A DNA stretch of 64,000 nt from Tetraselmis striata (GCA_006384855.1 VCJN01000113.1:1-64000); one strand, 5' to 3'; positions 23,801 to 36,731 are shown, counted from the stretch's first letter. Program-made: numbers and translations. The notes: generated from the letters alone by a model not told the origin.

Positions 23801-26800
23801 CTTTCCGACACCATGTATCATCGATGGAAACATAATAAACAGCCGCCATTTCAGGAGCTGTCTCAATGAAGCCGTCGATACTCGCGTGCAACAGCGTTTT
23901 TCCCCGAAACGGCACACGTGGTAAGTTACCCCCGATCCCCTTTGGCTCGTCCCTTCGCCGATTACCTCCTCCAGTGCCGCAGTTAGCTCCGCCACGCGAG
24001 CCTCCAACGCGGCCTTGTCGGCCTCCGCCGCGGCCAGGCCCGCCGCGTCGCTCTCCGCCGCCGCCGCGTCACCCTTCGCGGCCGCCAGTGCCGCCTCGGT
24101 CGCCTCCGCTGTCTCGCGCGCCGCCGCGAGCTCGCCCTCCCGTGCTGCCGCTTCCTCGCGAAGCCGCGCCACCTCCTCCTGCATGCACCAGTCCATCCTC
24201 AGCGCCTGAACGGTGTCCCTATCTAAACTGCTATACATGCAGTTTCATGTCGCGCGTACTTACATGCACCAGTAAATATAGGTGTCCATTGTCCACACAC
24301 ACACATACACACACACATATACATAATATGTTTATATATATGTATGTATATCACGGGCTGCAGAACCCAAATATGTTGAAAATATACAATAATATGTATA
24401 TATATGTGTGTGTGTATATATGTATGTGTGTATGTGCATGTATATATATGTGTATATATATGTGTATTTAGAGATACATATATGTATGTATGCATATATG
24501 CACAGGTAGGCATCAGGCTTTGGGGGGCGCGCCCACCTGCAGTTCCGCCAGCGCGGCCGCCTTGCCCTCCGCGTCCGCACCCGCAAAGGCGCGAGCCTCC
24601 TCCGCGTCGCCCTGCGCCGCCTTCAGCGCCGTCCGCAGCCCCGCCAGCTCGGTCCGCGTCCCCTCCGCCTCCGCCGCGCCGCGGGACACCTCCGCCTGCG
24701 CGGCACTCAGCTCGCCGCGCAGCCCCTCTGCCTCGCCTCGCGCCTTCCGCTCCGCTGCCTGCGCCGCCTCCAGCTGCTTAGCCAGCTCCGCTGACTTGGC
24801 CTGGCGCACGCGGGAGGTAGGGAGCGAGCATCAAATACTGTTTCAGGCGAGAGGAGGTCGGGGATCCGCATGCAAGTCCAAAGATTCAAATATCCAGAGA
24901 TACGTGCAAGGAATCATGACTATTTCGATAATGACATCGAGATAATAATGGTTCCTCCTACTCTATATGATCTGGCAGTGTTATCTCATTGATTGACGCC
25001 CGAAGAGGTTCCATGCACATGGTCCCAGGTATCGATGTGACCCTAGATACTGGGACCACGATCCGGCCTGTTTCCCATGACCCATTCTATCATCTTAACG
25101 CTCGACCTCATGCCATGCCCTACCAAGCACGACGCATCTGATAAGAGCTCAACGCCCTCCGAGTAACGTCCTGGTCTGGTCTCATCTTTGCAATGTTCGC
25201 AACGTGCAGCCACTCCATCACGCCCAGGTTCCCCATGGCAGCAGCGGTGGCGAACCGCTGTGTGTTGAGGACGGGCCACCCTACTACAGGTACACACATC
25301 TTCCCGATGCCCAGCATCTTCACAATAGAATCCATAATGGATGCGGGTCCTATGAGGTTGGGGGGGGGGGGGGGGGGGGGAGCCCAGGGGGTGAGGCAGG
25401 CGGGCCGAGGGTGGAGAGCAGGCCGGCGCACCTCCGCCGCCTTCCGCGCCGCCTCGCCGCCCGCCACCGCGCCGATGGCCTCCTTCAGCTCCGACGAGCT
25501 GCTCTGCGCGTCCGTCTCCGCCGCGCTGCGCGCCGCCTCCGCGGCGGTCAGCGCCTCCGCCTTGCGCGCCAGCTCCGCACGAAGCTCCGCGGCGGCGCGC
25601 TCCGCCGCGGCCAGCTTGCCCTGTGCAGCGTGCCGCCCCAGTCAGGCCAACCCGCCCACCCACCCACCCATGCAGTCCGAGGTATTGGCAGTGGGAGCCA
25701 CGTACGGGGCCCCATGGGGCCCCATTTTCATGTACTGCGCCGCTGTACGCCGGACCTAACATTGAAACCAGCGTGACCTGGCATTACCGGAACATTGCAA
25801 GATGCCACGGGATGTTGCACCTCAAGGCCCGCCGTCGCTGGCCGCTGCCCGGAGCGTGCGCTCATCGTCGGGCAGCAACACCACGTACAAATGTAGAATG
25901 TTCGGCCTTTCGGGCGGAATGGTGGTGCACGGCCGTAATGCTGGTTAAAATTTTAGCTCCGGCGCAGCACTTTAACATGGGCCCCCTTGGGGCCCCGTAC
26001 GTGGCAGCAGAGCGAGCTGGGGAGGTACTACTACCAAGCCGGCAAGCGCCCCCCTTATGACGTGGTGTTCAAGGGCGAGAAGGAGGTCTGCGAGGTGACG
26101 CCGCACTCGGAAGCCGCAGGCGAGTCGCGTTTGTTTTCGCACTTGTTCGATTACACAGCCACCGCCGCCGCGACAAGCAATCAACACGCATACTGGCGTT
26201 AGGGTTTTAGGGTTACGCACTACCAATATGTCATACTGCACTTTAAATTGGGCCTCCGTGGGACCCTATACGTGGCAGCAGAGCGAGCTCGGGAGGTACT
26301 ACCAAGCCGGCAAGTGCCCCCCTTATGACGTGGTGTTCAAGGGCGAGGAGGAGGTCTGCGAAGTGACGCCGCACTCGGAAGCCGCAGGCGAGTCGCGTTT
26401 GTTTCCGCACTAGATCGATTACACAGCCGCCGCCGCGACAAGCAATCAACACGCATACTGACGTTAGGGTCTTAGGGTTACGCACTACCAATATGTCAGA
26501 CTGCCATGCGCCTGCCGGCGACCCTCGTTATAGATAAAATGGAGCCTAGCCATGCAGCCCAGGCTGGACAGGGTGTCAGTCGAATTTTCATGCACGCGAG
26601 GGCAGTGCTGTGAATCCACCCAGTGTAATTGGAGTTCAATGAAGACAATCAATCGGACCCATATTCAGTGCTTCCTATTATTGTGCATTTGCCCAGAGCA
26701 CCACTACACAAGGTATACAACACACCACAGCCATGCCACGTACTGCGTAGTCAGGTACATCAACCCCCTGCGGTGGCCTCCTGTCATTCAAAGCGTAACA

Positions 26801-29800
26801 GGAGGTCCTTCGGACATTGGAGCAAACACTGAGAAATAGTGTTCCAGTGCAGGAAAAGGTGCGAGAAGTCGTAGTTTGCGGGCGTTGCTCTGAGCGAGGC
26901 GGGTCAAGCCGGAAGAGGGCATGGAGGGAGGAGGGGGTATCACCTCCGCCGCCGTCGCCTTGGCCGCCGCCTCGCTGGCGGCGCCCCGCAGCCCCTCCGC
27001 CTCCCGGGCCGCCGCCTCCGCCGCCGCTTTGGCCGCCGCCTCCATCTCCGCGCGCACCGAGGCCGCGGCGCCCCGCGCCGCCTCCGCCTCTGCGCGCGCG
27101 GCCTCCACCTCCGCGGCGCGCGCGGCCAGCTGCGCCTGCAGCTCTGCGGCGCGCTTCTCTGCGGCGGCCCCCGCCTCCTGCGCCCGCGACAGCGCCTGCA
27201 CACCGACCCGAGGCAGTGGCGGCAGGCAACAGCAGCTTGTTGGTTTCCAATTCAGCCCCCCCCCCCCCCCCCCCCCCTTTCCGCAGCCGCCCGCCACATC
27301 CGAGACAGACAAGGAACCGAGCGGTGATATGGACGCTTCTAGATACAGCCACCGGCCAAGATCCTCCAATAACTTCAGGGACATCCCCACCATCCACACT
27401 ATTCGATGACTTTGAAGTCCGATTTCTCACTTCCTGAGTGAACCAGCAGGAATTCTCCGAGGACTGGAGCTTTGGGAACGGCCGGGCTACACGCTGATGC
27501 TGGATGAACATACGCGCGCAAATGTGCCAGATGTGCCCCCACAGCTCTGCCGCCCGTTGTTCCGTTGCATTCCGCACGCTTGGAAATCAACCGGGTGCCA
27601 TCGTGGTGCCGCCCTGCATGCAGACCAGCGCATTGGGCGCTCATGACAAATCATCACAAGAGAATGGACGGAGAATAGGGCTCCAGTGGTGGACCCCCAT
27701 GATGCTCCTGGGTCGAGTCATCCGACGACGTTGATGCCATACTCTCTCGCTCTATGTAGGGAAGGGGGCGTAGGTGTGGGGGGCACGGGAGTCGCGGCAG
27801 CTGGCCGGCAGCGAGGGGGCGCACCGCCGCCTGCGCGTCGCTGTCGCCCTTGATGCGGCGCAGCATGCCATTCTTGTCCTCCACCATCTGCGCGATCGTG
27901 GCCGCCTTGTCCGCCTCCAGGTCCGCCACCTTCTGCATGCCCGCCACCTCCGCGGCGCGCGCCGCCGCCTCGCTCGCGTCCGCCCGCCGCGCCGCGGACC
28001 TCGCCGCCTCCTGCGCGCCCGCGGCCTCCGCGCGCGCCGCCGCCAGCGCCGCCTCCGCCTCGGCCTTGGCATCCTCCAGGTCGTTCTCCAGGCCTGACTT
28101 CTCCGCCGCCAGGTTCTGCGCGGCACAATTAAAAAAAGGGGTTACAACGTGCCAGTCTGTCGCTCTCCACTGCCCAGACTGAGTTGCTCTCAGGGCCTGC
28201 CATCCCTGGCAACCATAATAGGGAGCACATGTAGTGTTATTATATCTCAAGCTCCCGGCCACCGTCCTTTGTTTCCAAGCCCCGCCTCCTTCCATCACAG
28301 GATCAGTAGCTTTGGCATGTCCCGGAATACTACGGGTAGTCGCAAAGCACGAGCGACTGCCGCGAACTGGCAGTACGTGGGTCGCTAATGCCGTACTTGC
28401 CCTACCCCCCGTATACAGGCTCTCCTGCAGATTAGGAATCCACAGAGGGGGCGGCCGATGGTGTGCGGGCGTCGGAGGGCGGGGCGCGGTCGTGGGCGTG
28501 TCGACGCCTGCACGGGCTGGCAGCACCACGCACATCGCCGCTAGCGCCTCTGACGACAAATGCTCGCGAGCTCGCGATTCGGGCCGCCGGGACTGCATGC
28601 TCACTTTGCTCTCGGGTGAATGATGGCAAATGATGGAGAGTGAGGGAGCGATCGCCCGACTCCCTACTGGCAGACAGCTGGCTCAGGCGCATTCTGAAAT
28701 GTTCAATGTCAAATGTATCCAGCAACGCAGTCACTGGCAGCGCTGGCGGCTGAGTACTCTTGCGATACCGCATAAAGCAACAGAGCCCCAACCGACATCA
28801 CACACTGCCACCTGATTCCCATTCGGCACGTGGCGGAAATGAACCGTAGCAGTGTTAGCAGCGAGTGTAATCGCGTGCCAACATGTGTTCTAACAGGGAC
28901 CCCCTTTCAGCCGGAGCTGCACAGCGGCTGTACCCTACTGTACCCTACTACCCTAATGTACCCTACCACCCTACTGTGCCCTGCATAAGAGTTGGATGGC
29001 ATCTGCGCGAGGGTCCTACCTTGGTGGCTATTCAAATGACCTGTGCCGGGCAAAAAACAGGTAGCGCGCGGGTGTGTCGGGGAGGAGAGGGGAGGGGGAG
29101 GGGGGGGGGGGGGGGAGGGCACCTGTATCTGCTCCAGCAGCGCGCCGCGGTCGCCCTCTGCGCCGCTCTTGAGCGCCGCCACCTCCGCGGCGCGCTGCTC
29201 CCCCAGCTCCTCCAGCGCCTTCTCCAGCTCCTTCAGCCGCGCCTCCAGCCGCGCGCGCTCGTCCTGCGCCGCGAGCTCCGCCGCCTGCTTGGCCGCCTGC
29301 CGTGGCACGGCCACAACGGCAGCGCCGCCGCGCGTTGGTACGAGTACCGGCTGCATGGGGATTCATCTGCCTCCAGCGGCATCGCGGCTCTGCTACTTTT
29401 AAATCTCCATAAAAAGTCGCACTTTGCTTGCTGTTGCTGTGTTGCATGAAACCCGCGATGATGATAAAATAATGCACTTTACTATGTCGTTTATTGGAAG
29501 AATTTTAGAGTCGCAAGACATTTTTTTGCTTGGACGCAGGAAGTCGCTAAAATGGGTATGCAACAATGAAAATAACTTATCAAACCGAAGGCAATGCTAC
29601 TAATTGCAACAGCCAAGTGCCCCACGAAACGCATCGCGCGGTGACAGCGCTGTAGCGGGTGCGGCGCACCTTGGTCGTGCCGTGGCTGCTCTGCTCCTCC
29701 GCGTAGCAGGCGTTGGCGGCCTCCAGCGCCGCTGCCTTGGCCGCCACGTAGCTGTCCGACGTGAAGATGCGGCAGTTCTTCGCGTTGAAGGCCCACACCG

Positions 29801-30299
29801 CCCAGCCCACCGGCAGCATGGTCTTCACGAAGCCGCCCTGGTCGCCCAGTGAGTAGAGCGGCGCCATGCTGGCGGCGTCATGCGCCACGATCATCTTGTC
29901 GGCGCCCCCGCTCCACACCTGCGCGTGCCAAGGAGGGGGGGGGGAGGGGGGGGGGGGGGGGGGGGGGGGGTCAGGCCACCCCGCTGCCAGACCTGATGGC
30001 ATGACGTGTTTCCGCCTACTCTTTGGGTGCCAGCGAGGCAGTAAGATAGTGCCTCCTTGAGACTTTCGGGGTCCATCTCATGGAACTTTCTTGAGATCGT
30101 ACCGATTTTGATATTGTTTCGTCTATTTACAGACTGGGAGAGATGTACACCTTCGTACCGCTGAATTCCCTGCACCCCATCGGCACCCGTAATCGTAGTG
30201 TGCCACGTACAGCAACTCCCATGCAGATGCACGTACAGTTAAGGCATGCATTCGCAGGGATAACAAGAGGAGAGAGAGGGGGGAGGGGGGGGGGTGGAC

Positions 30300-30330
<31 letters not shown>

Positions 30331-31934
30331 ACAGCACACGATGAACTGCTGAGACTGGGGAGCCTCACATAGGCCCAGGGGTCGGCTGAGAGACTCCCGG
30401 TGTACCAGGCATAACATGGATACTATCCACTCGTATACACAGGAGTTTGCTTCATGTCATATAGATATGAGAAAAAACAGAGTAAATACAGACAGGCAGA
30501 CACCCTGTGTAATTACAGATACGGAAAGGCCCCCCACATACCCTGCCTCAGCAATGCAGGGAAGATTGCGCTCTCTCCCCCCTTCCCCCTCTCTCCCTCC
30601 CTCTCTTGCGCACACAACATATGCCGCGTCTGTATACATAAATGCGTTGGTTGCAGCTCCGGTGTTGCCCCAGATGGGGCGGCGTGGGGGGTCTCACGTG
30701 CGTGCCCAGCTCCACCAGGCAGCTGACGCGCGAGGCGTGCGCCTTGAGCGCGGTGCGCACGCTGCGCGCCGCGGCGTCCCACACCACAATGCCGCCGTCC
30801 TCGCAGCCGGCCCACACCGCGTCGCCCACCTGCAGCAGGCAGGCCACGCCCTTCTGCTGCGCGGCGTCCCTGGTGGGGAGGGGGGGGGGGGGGGGGGGGG
30901 CAGCGTGCAGGCAGGGCTTAGCACAGCGCAGCCCTCTGCGGACATCGCTCTCCAGCCCTTCCGGCGTCCGAGCTGAGCCTTCTGATGGCTTGCGGCGGGG
31001 GGGGGGGGGGGGGGGGGCGAGATGCGGGCGGCTCACTTGAGCACCACGCAGCTGTCCTCCGCGAGCAGCCAGCCGCCATCGGAGGGTTTGCTGGCGTGGA
31101 TGGTGCCGTCCGAGGAGCCAGTCCACACCTCGCTGCCGCCTTCCAGCGGCAGGATTTCGTTCACGGCGCCGTGGTGGCGCCCGCTGCTGGCGAGCAGCTC
31201 GCCCGCTGCGCTCCACACCTTCACCTGGAAGTCCACGCCGCCGGTGAAGATGGCCGAGCCGTCGGCTGCGGCGGCGATGCACAAGATCTCGCCGTTGTGC
31301 GCGGAGAACTGCGGTCGGTGGGAGAGTGGCGGGTCACATCCTGTTCAGGTGGTGTTCTGGCACCCCCCCCCCCCCCCTATCCTCCTCTCGCCTCCATGCC
31401 GATTTTGTTGGACTGCGATGAGTGCGCGCGAGTTGCCTTCGATCCCAGAGCAGCGCCCTCCTGTTCAGGCGGAGGGGAGGCTCCCGCCGCCGGCCAAGGC
31501 AGGCCCGGCAGCCGACCTGTGCAGCTTGGCCCTAGTAGGCGATGCTTGATGGTGGTGTGTGTGGGGGGGGGGGGGGGGGGGGGTGCCACCTTGTGCATCG
31601 CCTCGCTGCTGTCGAGGTTGAACAGCCCGACCTTCCCGTCGCGGTAGCCCGCCCACAGCGCGCCGCCCACGCAGCGCAGCACGTGCACCTCGCCCCCGAC
31701 CACCTTGGCGCTGCCGAATTCCTCGGACGTGCCGGCGGCGGCGTCCCAGCGGCGGATGCCGCCCTTGCCGGCGCTGAACAGCTGGAGCGAGCCGGTGCCG
31801 CCGGGCCCCGCGGCCACCGCCTTCACCGCCGCCGTGTGCGGGCCGCCCAACTCGTGCACGCGAGCCCAGTGTAGGCTGCCCAGCGGCGGCTCATCCTTGA
31901 CCGCCGGCTTCGCCTTCAGGCCCGTCACGTTCAT
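20836..31934 (-). CDS. WD40-repeat plus long coiled-coil protein
   Basis: Fifteen exons on the minus strand: 31590-31934, 31037-31308, 30698-30869, 29670-29918, 29123-29296, 27825-28115, 26944-27195, 25432-25620, 24537-24800, 23966-24178, 23519-23674, 23134-23247, 22292-22615, 21430-21648, 20836-20991. They sum to 1130 codons including the stop, and every intron except the second is phase 0. Residues about 1-310 form WD-type blades (SLQLFSAGKGGIRRWD, FTGGVDFQVKVWS, VWAGCEDGGIVVWD, VWSGGADKMIVAHD). Residues about 330-1075 are Ala/Glu/Lys/Arg-rich heptad coiled coil. A Pro-rich tail closes the protein. The architecture suggests a cytoskeletal, ciliary or tethering scaffold, but that is inference. 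Splitting into two genes is unlikely because the coiled coil follows the last blade in frame across consistent splice sites. Confidence 0.85.
24290..24505. repeat. TA/TG/CA-rich low-complexity intron sequence
   Basis: Within an intron of the WD40/coiled-coil gene: CA repeats near 24296-24320, then TATATG/TGTGTA alternations to about 24500. No coding or RNA signal was seen. Confidence 0.7.
25967..26509 (+). repeat. Tandem pair of about 270-bp units with coding-like frames
   Basis: Two direct copies (25967 and 26238 onward) in the intron 25621-26943 of the WD40/coiled-coil gene, antisense to it. Both encode nearly the same peptide (TWQQSELGRYY, PPYDVVFKGE, VCEVTPHSEAAGESRLF) with few changes. 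The host does not use them. They may be a duplicated exon fragment of another gene or of a mobile element. Each unit ends near a GTTAGGGTTTTAGGGTT-like stretch. The parent family is not recognised. Confidence 0.65.
30301..30326. repeat. (GA)n microsatellite
   Basis: GA dinucleotide repeat in the intron between the third and fourth exons of the WD40/coiled-coil gene. Confidence 0.9.
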
Positions 31935-32472
31935 GCTTCCAGGCCGCGGCGTTGGCGCGACTGCCGCTGCCGGCCTGCCGTGTCGTGGATTCCCCTGCTC
32001 GACTGGCGGTTATTGGCGACCCATCCGGCCTGTCGACAGCGCGCCGCGCGCCTTTCCGGCTGAGACCGATTGCAGTCGCAGCCGATGGGAACGGTATGCT
32101 GGGGTGCCTTGCTGGGGCGGCTTGTGCGCCTTGGTAGCAGCTGCTCTGACCGCTGGACGGTCGGACGGCTGGCTCACTGGCTGGGAGCAGGCGGACTCGG
32201 GGGGCCGCGGGCTCTCCTGTCCTACGACTACGCAGTCGTCCTCACTGCGAATTCTTATTCCCAGCACTGTCGGCGGGCCGGGCGGGCATGCCCCGCGTCA
32301 TCACGGCGTAGCAGTTGCTCGGGCAGAGGGTTTGAGCAGAGGGGAGAGGGTAAAAACCCTAAAACCTCTGGGTACAGCGTCGGTCTTAGTACCGCAGCTT
32401 TGGCTCGGGCTACCGCACAGCGCCGACGACGACGAGTGGCGGTACTGCGCCAGCGCAACAAAGTCGCTAGCT
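31935..32472. other. 5' flank of WD40 gene, no separate gene
   Basis: GC-rich upstream region ending at the LINE insertion. No TATA box was seen. A short AAAACCCTAAAACC stretch near 32350 resembles the telomere motif. Together with the stretch to 33702 it separates two divergently transcribed genes. Confidence 0.4.
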
Positions 32473-32483
32473 AGTAACATCTT

Positions 32484-33055
32484 TTTCCCGCCCCCGGGAC
32501 AGGACTGGCACCAGTGAAACCCTTGCAGCGTCTCTACGACGGCCGTTTAGGCAGCAATCCAGTTACGGAAAGCCCTGGGTAGGCGACGCTCCGTTGTAGT
32601 CATCAAGCAAATTGCCGAAACATTCTGCAGGACTAATTAGAGGTCAGTGACAGAATTTCCAACACTGTTGGATCATCGTCTATAAAAACACTGCCATCAA
32701 AATACCCGGCACGACCACGAAAGGTCCGCCCTACCCGTTTGGGCGTCGGCCCATTCGAGAAATGCGAGTTGGGGCAAGCCCCAACCCGCGGAGCAAAGCA
32801 TTTCGGGAGTGCGATACATGTGCAACAAAAAAGGCAATGTGAGGGAGGCCCCGACGCCATAGCTGGAAAATGTTCCCATTCCCAGTAAAATCCAGGGCGC
32901 CGTGAAGGGAGGGGGGGACCCCGCCCAAAATAAAGGCAATTAAGTCCTCAGGTGTTGACGCAATAACCTGACTACTAATAAAATCCCTGAACTCCGGAAC
33001 TAACAACCCAAAATTATGACGGTGATACCCCACCGCGGGCACTCCAGCACCAACC
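32484..33055 (-). mobile_element. 5'-truncated LINE copy with target-site duplication
   Basis: Inverted copy of the 3' end of the LINE at 58.7-63.0 kb. It encodes the ORF2 C-terminus (GYHRHNFGLLVPEFRDF ... LAPTRI), then the 3' UTR, and ends at the shared CCCGGGGGCGGGAAA-type tail. AGTAACATCTT occurs at 32473-32483 and again at 33056-33066, flanking the copy, as expected for target-primed insertion. Its coding part corresponds to about 62480-62783 of the long copy. Confidence 0.9.
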
Positions 33056-33702
33056 AGTAACATCTTATTGGCGGGGTTATAGTATATCGACCGGCAGGCC
33101 TATCTAAATTGTCGATGAGCGCGTGGCGCGCAAGTTTTCAGAGGTGCGATATCTACGCGATAAATACACATTTTCATCACGCATATATAAGGGACAACCC
33201 GTACCACAAGCGATGGCGGTAGTTATGTTTGCACCAGCAGTAGCAAAGCAGCGCCCACTGCTTCGGGGACGCTCGGCCGCTCAGCAGCGCGCCTGGGCGG
33301 AGCGCAGCAGCGCCTCTCAAGCCGTTCACCTGCCGGCGAGGTAGCTGCGGCAGCGCATGCGCAGACAGAACAACCCCGCGGCACCGCGTTCGCACTACAG
33401 TTGCCTCCCGCCGCGCTACCGCCCTCCGCCGCACGGCTGCTGCCACCGGCCAGCATAGCCCGAAGATCTCCACCGCGCGAGAGCATTGCTCGAGATTCAA
33501 CTACCGCCGCAGAGAGCCACACAGGCAGGTAAACCCTCCCCCACTCGCACACACCCCTTCCTCTACCATCGGGCCGCCCGCCTTAAGTCGTACGCGGGGG
33601 CGAGCGCCGGATGCCCGGTTCCAGGCGCGGCTGACGCGCTCGCGCTGCCGGCAGCAGGTGAGGGCGAGCGAGCAGTGGGGAGCACATCGCAGCGGCAGCA
33701 CG

Positions 33703-35489
33703 ATGTCGTACGAGGGCAAGGCGCGCGACCTGGTGAGCAAGGCCCAGAAGAAGCTCAAGGGCTGGGGCCTCTTCGGCAACAAGTACGAGGAGGCGGCGGA
33801 GCTGCTGGAGAAGGCCGCCAACCAATTCAAGCTGGGCAAGGCCTGTGAGTCTCCCCCCCCCCCCTTCTTCTTCCCTTGCCCCACTCTCTCGCAATTCCAG
33901 CCTCCCATCTCGGCACTCTTGGCAAGTTTCGGCGAGAGGGGCGGCCAGCGGGAATTGCACTGAGCCTGCGCTGCGGGCGCGGCGGGCTGCGCAGTCAAGG
34001 ACGCCGCGGAGGTGTACATCCAGCTGTCGGAGGTGCATGACAAGCTGGAGAGCAAGCACGAGGCGGCGTCCTCCCTGGCGGAGGCGGCCGGCTGCTACAA
34101 GAAGGTCAGCAAGTCAGGTGCTTGCCCCCCCCCCCCCCCCCCCCCCTTTTGTCGCTGCGCTCTAGGCCCCTGCGCTATGGGATCCAGCCTGGGAGATGTG
34201 GGTCCGGTCAACGGTGCGGACATCTGCGCAATACATGTGCACTGTGGCCAAGCTTGTGCCATTGCATACATACTGTGGTATAGGCCGCTGCAGGGCAAGA
34301 GGGCCCTGATGGACTTGGAGAGTATTTTGGCCAGGGAAAGGGGGGGGATCGGAGGTTGTTGGGTAGGTAAATGGGGGCATGCAGCTATGTGAACATGGAC
34401 CAGTACACAATGTGTTGGGATCCCGTCGCGATCGCTGCACGGCCCGCCCTCCTTATGCAACAGCGCTGGCCCGCTAAGCGCTGATACAAGTAGTGGCCCT
34501 GCAAACAGTGCTCCGGGAAGAACAGATAGTACGTGTGTCTAGACAATCCCCCGCCTTTCTTGGCTCTGTCTCACCGTGCTGCCCCCTCCCTCCCCCCCCC
34601 CTGGGTCGTGGCGGCTGCCTGCCAGATGCGGTGCGCTGCCTGCAGAAGAGCGCCGAAATCTTCACCGACATGGGCCGCCTGCAGATGGCTGCGCGCCACA
34701 CCAAGGTGCGCTTTGGAGGTGTGGAGGGAGGGGTGAAGGGGTGGCGCGGGGGAGGTGACCTGAGGCCTCGTGCACCTGGCGGCGGCAATGGCGGCAGGGG
34801 GTGGCGGAGCTGCAGGAGGAGCTGGGATGGAAGGACGACTGCCTGGAGACGTACCGCCACGCGGCGGACCTCTTTGCGGGGGAGGACTCCTCGTGCGCCC
34901 CCCCCCCCCCCCCCCCCTCTAACACACCACCCAGTACACCAACGCCCCCTCCCTGCGGCGCTCCATGACCTTAACGCATCTTTGCGTTGGCGGCGCCCGC
35001 AGCGCGGAGGCCAACAAGTGCCGGCTGAAGGTGGCGCACCTGTCGGCGGAGCAGGAGAAGTTCCCGGAGGCCATCCAGGTGGGGCGCGGCGGGTGGTCAG
35101 AGGGGAAGCAGGAGATGGGGGGGGGGGGGGGTTAGATGCTGGCCACATGGGCGGGCAGGTGGGCGGATGGCGCATTGGGATGAGGGACCGTCTAGCTGAA
35201 CACGAGTGCTATGGCGCGGCTGGTGGGATCCGGCAACGTTCCCTGCGCGTCGGTATCCGCCTTCGTGCCTTGTGTGGGTACCCGGGGAGCGGGCTGCCCG
35301 CTCCACCCCCCTGCACATTTATGCGCCAGACGGGCTGGTCGCACAGGACCGGGCGCCGCATGGGTTTGGCGGTGTGGGCATACTTGCCCCCCAATACGAT
35401 GGCGCATGCGTCCCACCTTGCGGCATCGCGCCGTGAGAGCGCAGTTTCAAGCGGTGCCCAGTTGGGAGAGGCTGCTGGTAGTTTGGGGT

Positions 35490-35520
<31 letters not shown>

Positions 35521-35908
35521 TGGGTAGGGTTTAGGGTTGGTGGTAGTTGGGGGTGGTGTTTAGGGTTTGGGCAGGGTTTAGGGTTGGTGGTAGTTTGGGG
35601 GGGGGGGGGGGGGGGGTGTACTGCGTTGCGGCAAGGCGCCCTCCGCCTGAGCGTCCTGTGTCGCGCGCGGCGCAGATCTTTGAGGACGTGGCGCGGACCT
35701 CGGTGGACAGCAACCTGCTCAAGTACAGCGCCAAGGGGTACCTGCTCAACGCCGGCATCTGCCACCTCGCGCGCGGCCGCCAGGAGGACATCCTCGGCGC
35801 GATCGAGAAGTACATGGACCTGGACATCAGCTTCGAGGGCTCCCGCGAGTGCAAGCTGCTGCAGGTGGGGCGGGGCGGGGCCCACCGGGGGCACAAGCAG
35901 AAGAATCT

Positions 35909-35942
<34 letters not shown>

Positions 35943-36731
35943 AGGGGCGGGTGACGGTCCGCCCCCCTGATTGTGGTGACCCCGGCGGTGGCCCATCCGT
36001 TCATGACCGCTGGGGCTCGTTTGTAGGGTCTCATGCATGTATGCCTAGGTCACTCTGAGGGTGGACTAGGGCTTACGGATTTTGTAGGGTTTCAGTTCAG
36101 GGTTTCCATGGAATGAGCGAGCTGTTTGATTTTACGGCTTTTGGGGTTTGGGGTATGGCTTGGGGGAGAGGGATGGGCGGGCTGACGGCGGGTGGCCCCG
36201 TGGCGCGCAGGACCTGGCGGCGGCCATGGACGGCGGCGACCAGCAGGCGTTCACCAACGCCATCGCGGAGTATGACTCGATGACGCGCCTGGTGCGTGAG
36301 CCCCCCCCCCCCCCCCCCCCCCCCCTCCGGTCCCTTCTGTGCACCAGAAGCGGCGACCCCCCTCGCTCACGGTTTCGCCCATTCCCTGGCTGCCGAATCA
36401 TCACTGTTGGCGTTGTCTAATTCTTAATTGATCAGCCACGCGCTGCCACTCGCCGCTCGAGATGCTGATTGACCTGGACCCAGGGCTGCAGTCATGTTAC
36501 TCTAGGTGCTTCCCTAGGAGCAGTGGGGAGTCTGTGGCAATCAGAGAGGCGCAGCAGATTCACATTGCTGAATCGCATGCGCGCCCCCCCCCCCCCCTTC
36601 CACCCCCGCGGCCACCCCGGCCACCCCCCTTTCCCCGTTGTCCGCAGGACCCCTGGAAGACCTCGCTGCTGCTAATCGCCAAGAAGCTCATCGTGAGCCG
36701 GGAGAACGACGACGACGAGGACCTCACCTGA
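33703..36731 (+). CDS. Alpha-SNAP (soluble NSF attachment protein)
   Basis: Adaptor that recruits the NSF ATPase to SNARE complexes for disassembly after membrane fusion; cytosolic and peripheral on membranes. Eight exons: 33703-33844, 33995-34117, 34626-34705, 34798-34892, 35003-35078, 35676-35864, 36211-36291, 36648-36731, giving 289 residues, the usual length. The family pattern is continuous: [89 protein letters not shown], and an acidic C-terminus DDDEDLT as in family members. It starts at the first ATG of the exon; all junctions are in phase with GT-AG ends. Introns 1, 2, 4 and 7 open with poly-C; introns 5 and 6 carry poly-G instead. A TGTAA lies 93 bases after the stop. Confidence 0.96.
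35515..35596 (+). repeat. Interstitial TTTAGGG-like repeats
   Basis: Repeated GGGTTTAGGGTTGG-type units inside alpha-SNAP intron 5, flanked by G-tracts on both sides. They resemble the plant/algal telomere repeat TTTAGGG in degenerate form. Confidence 0.6.
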
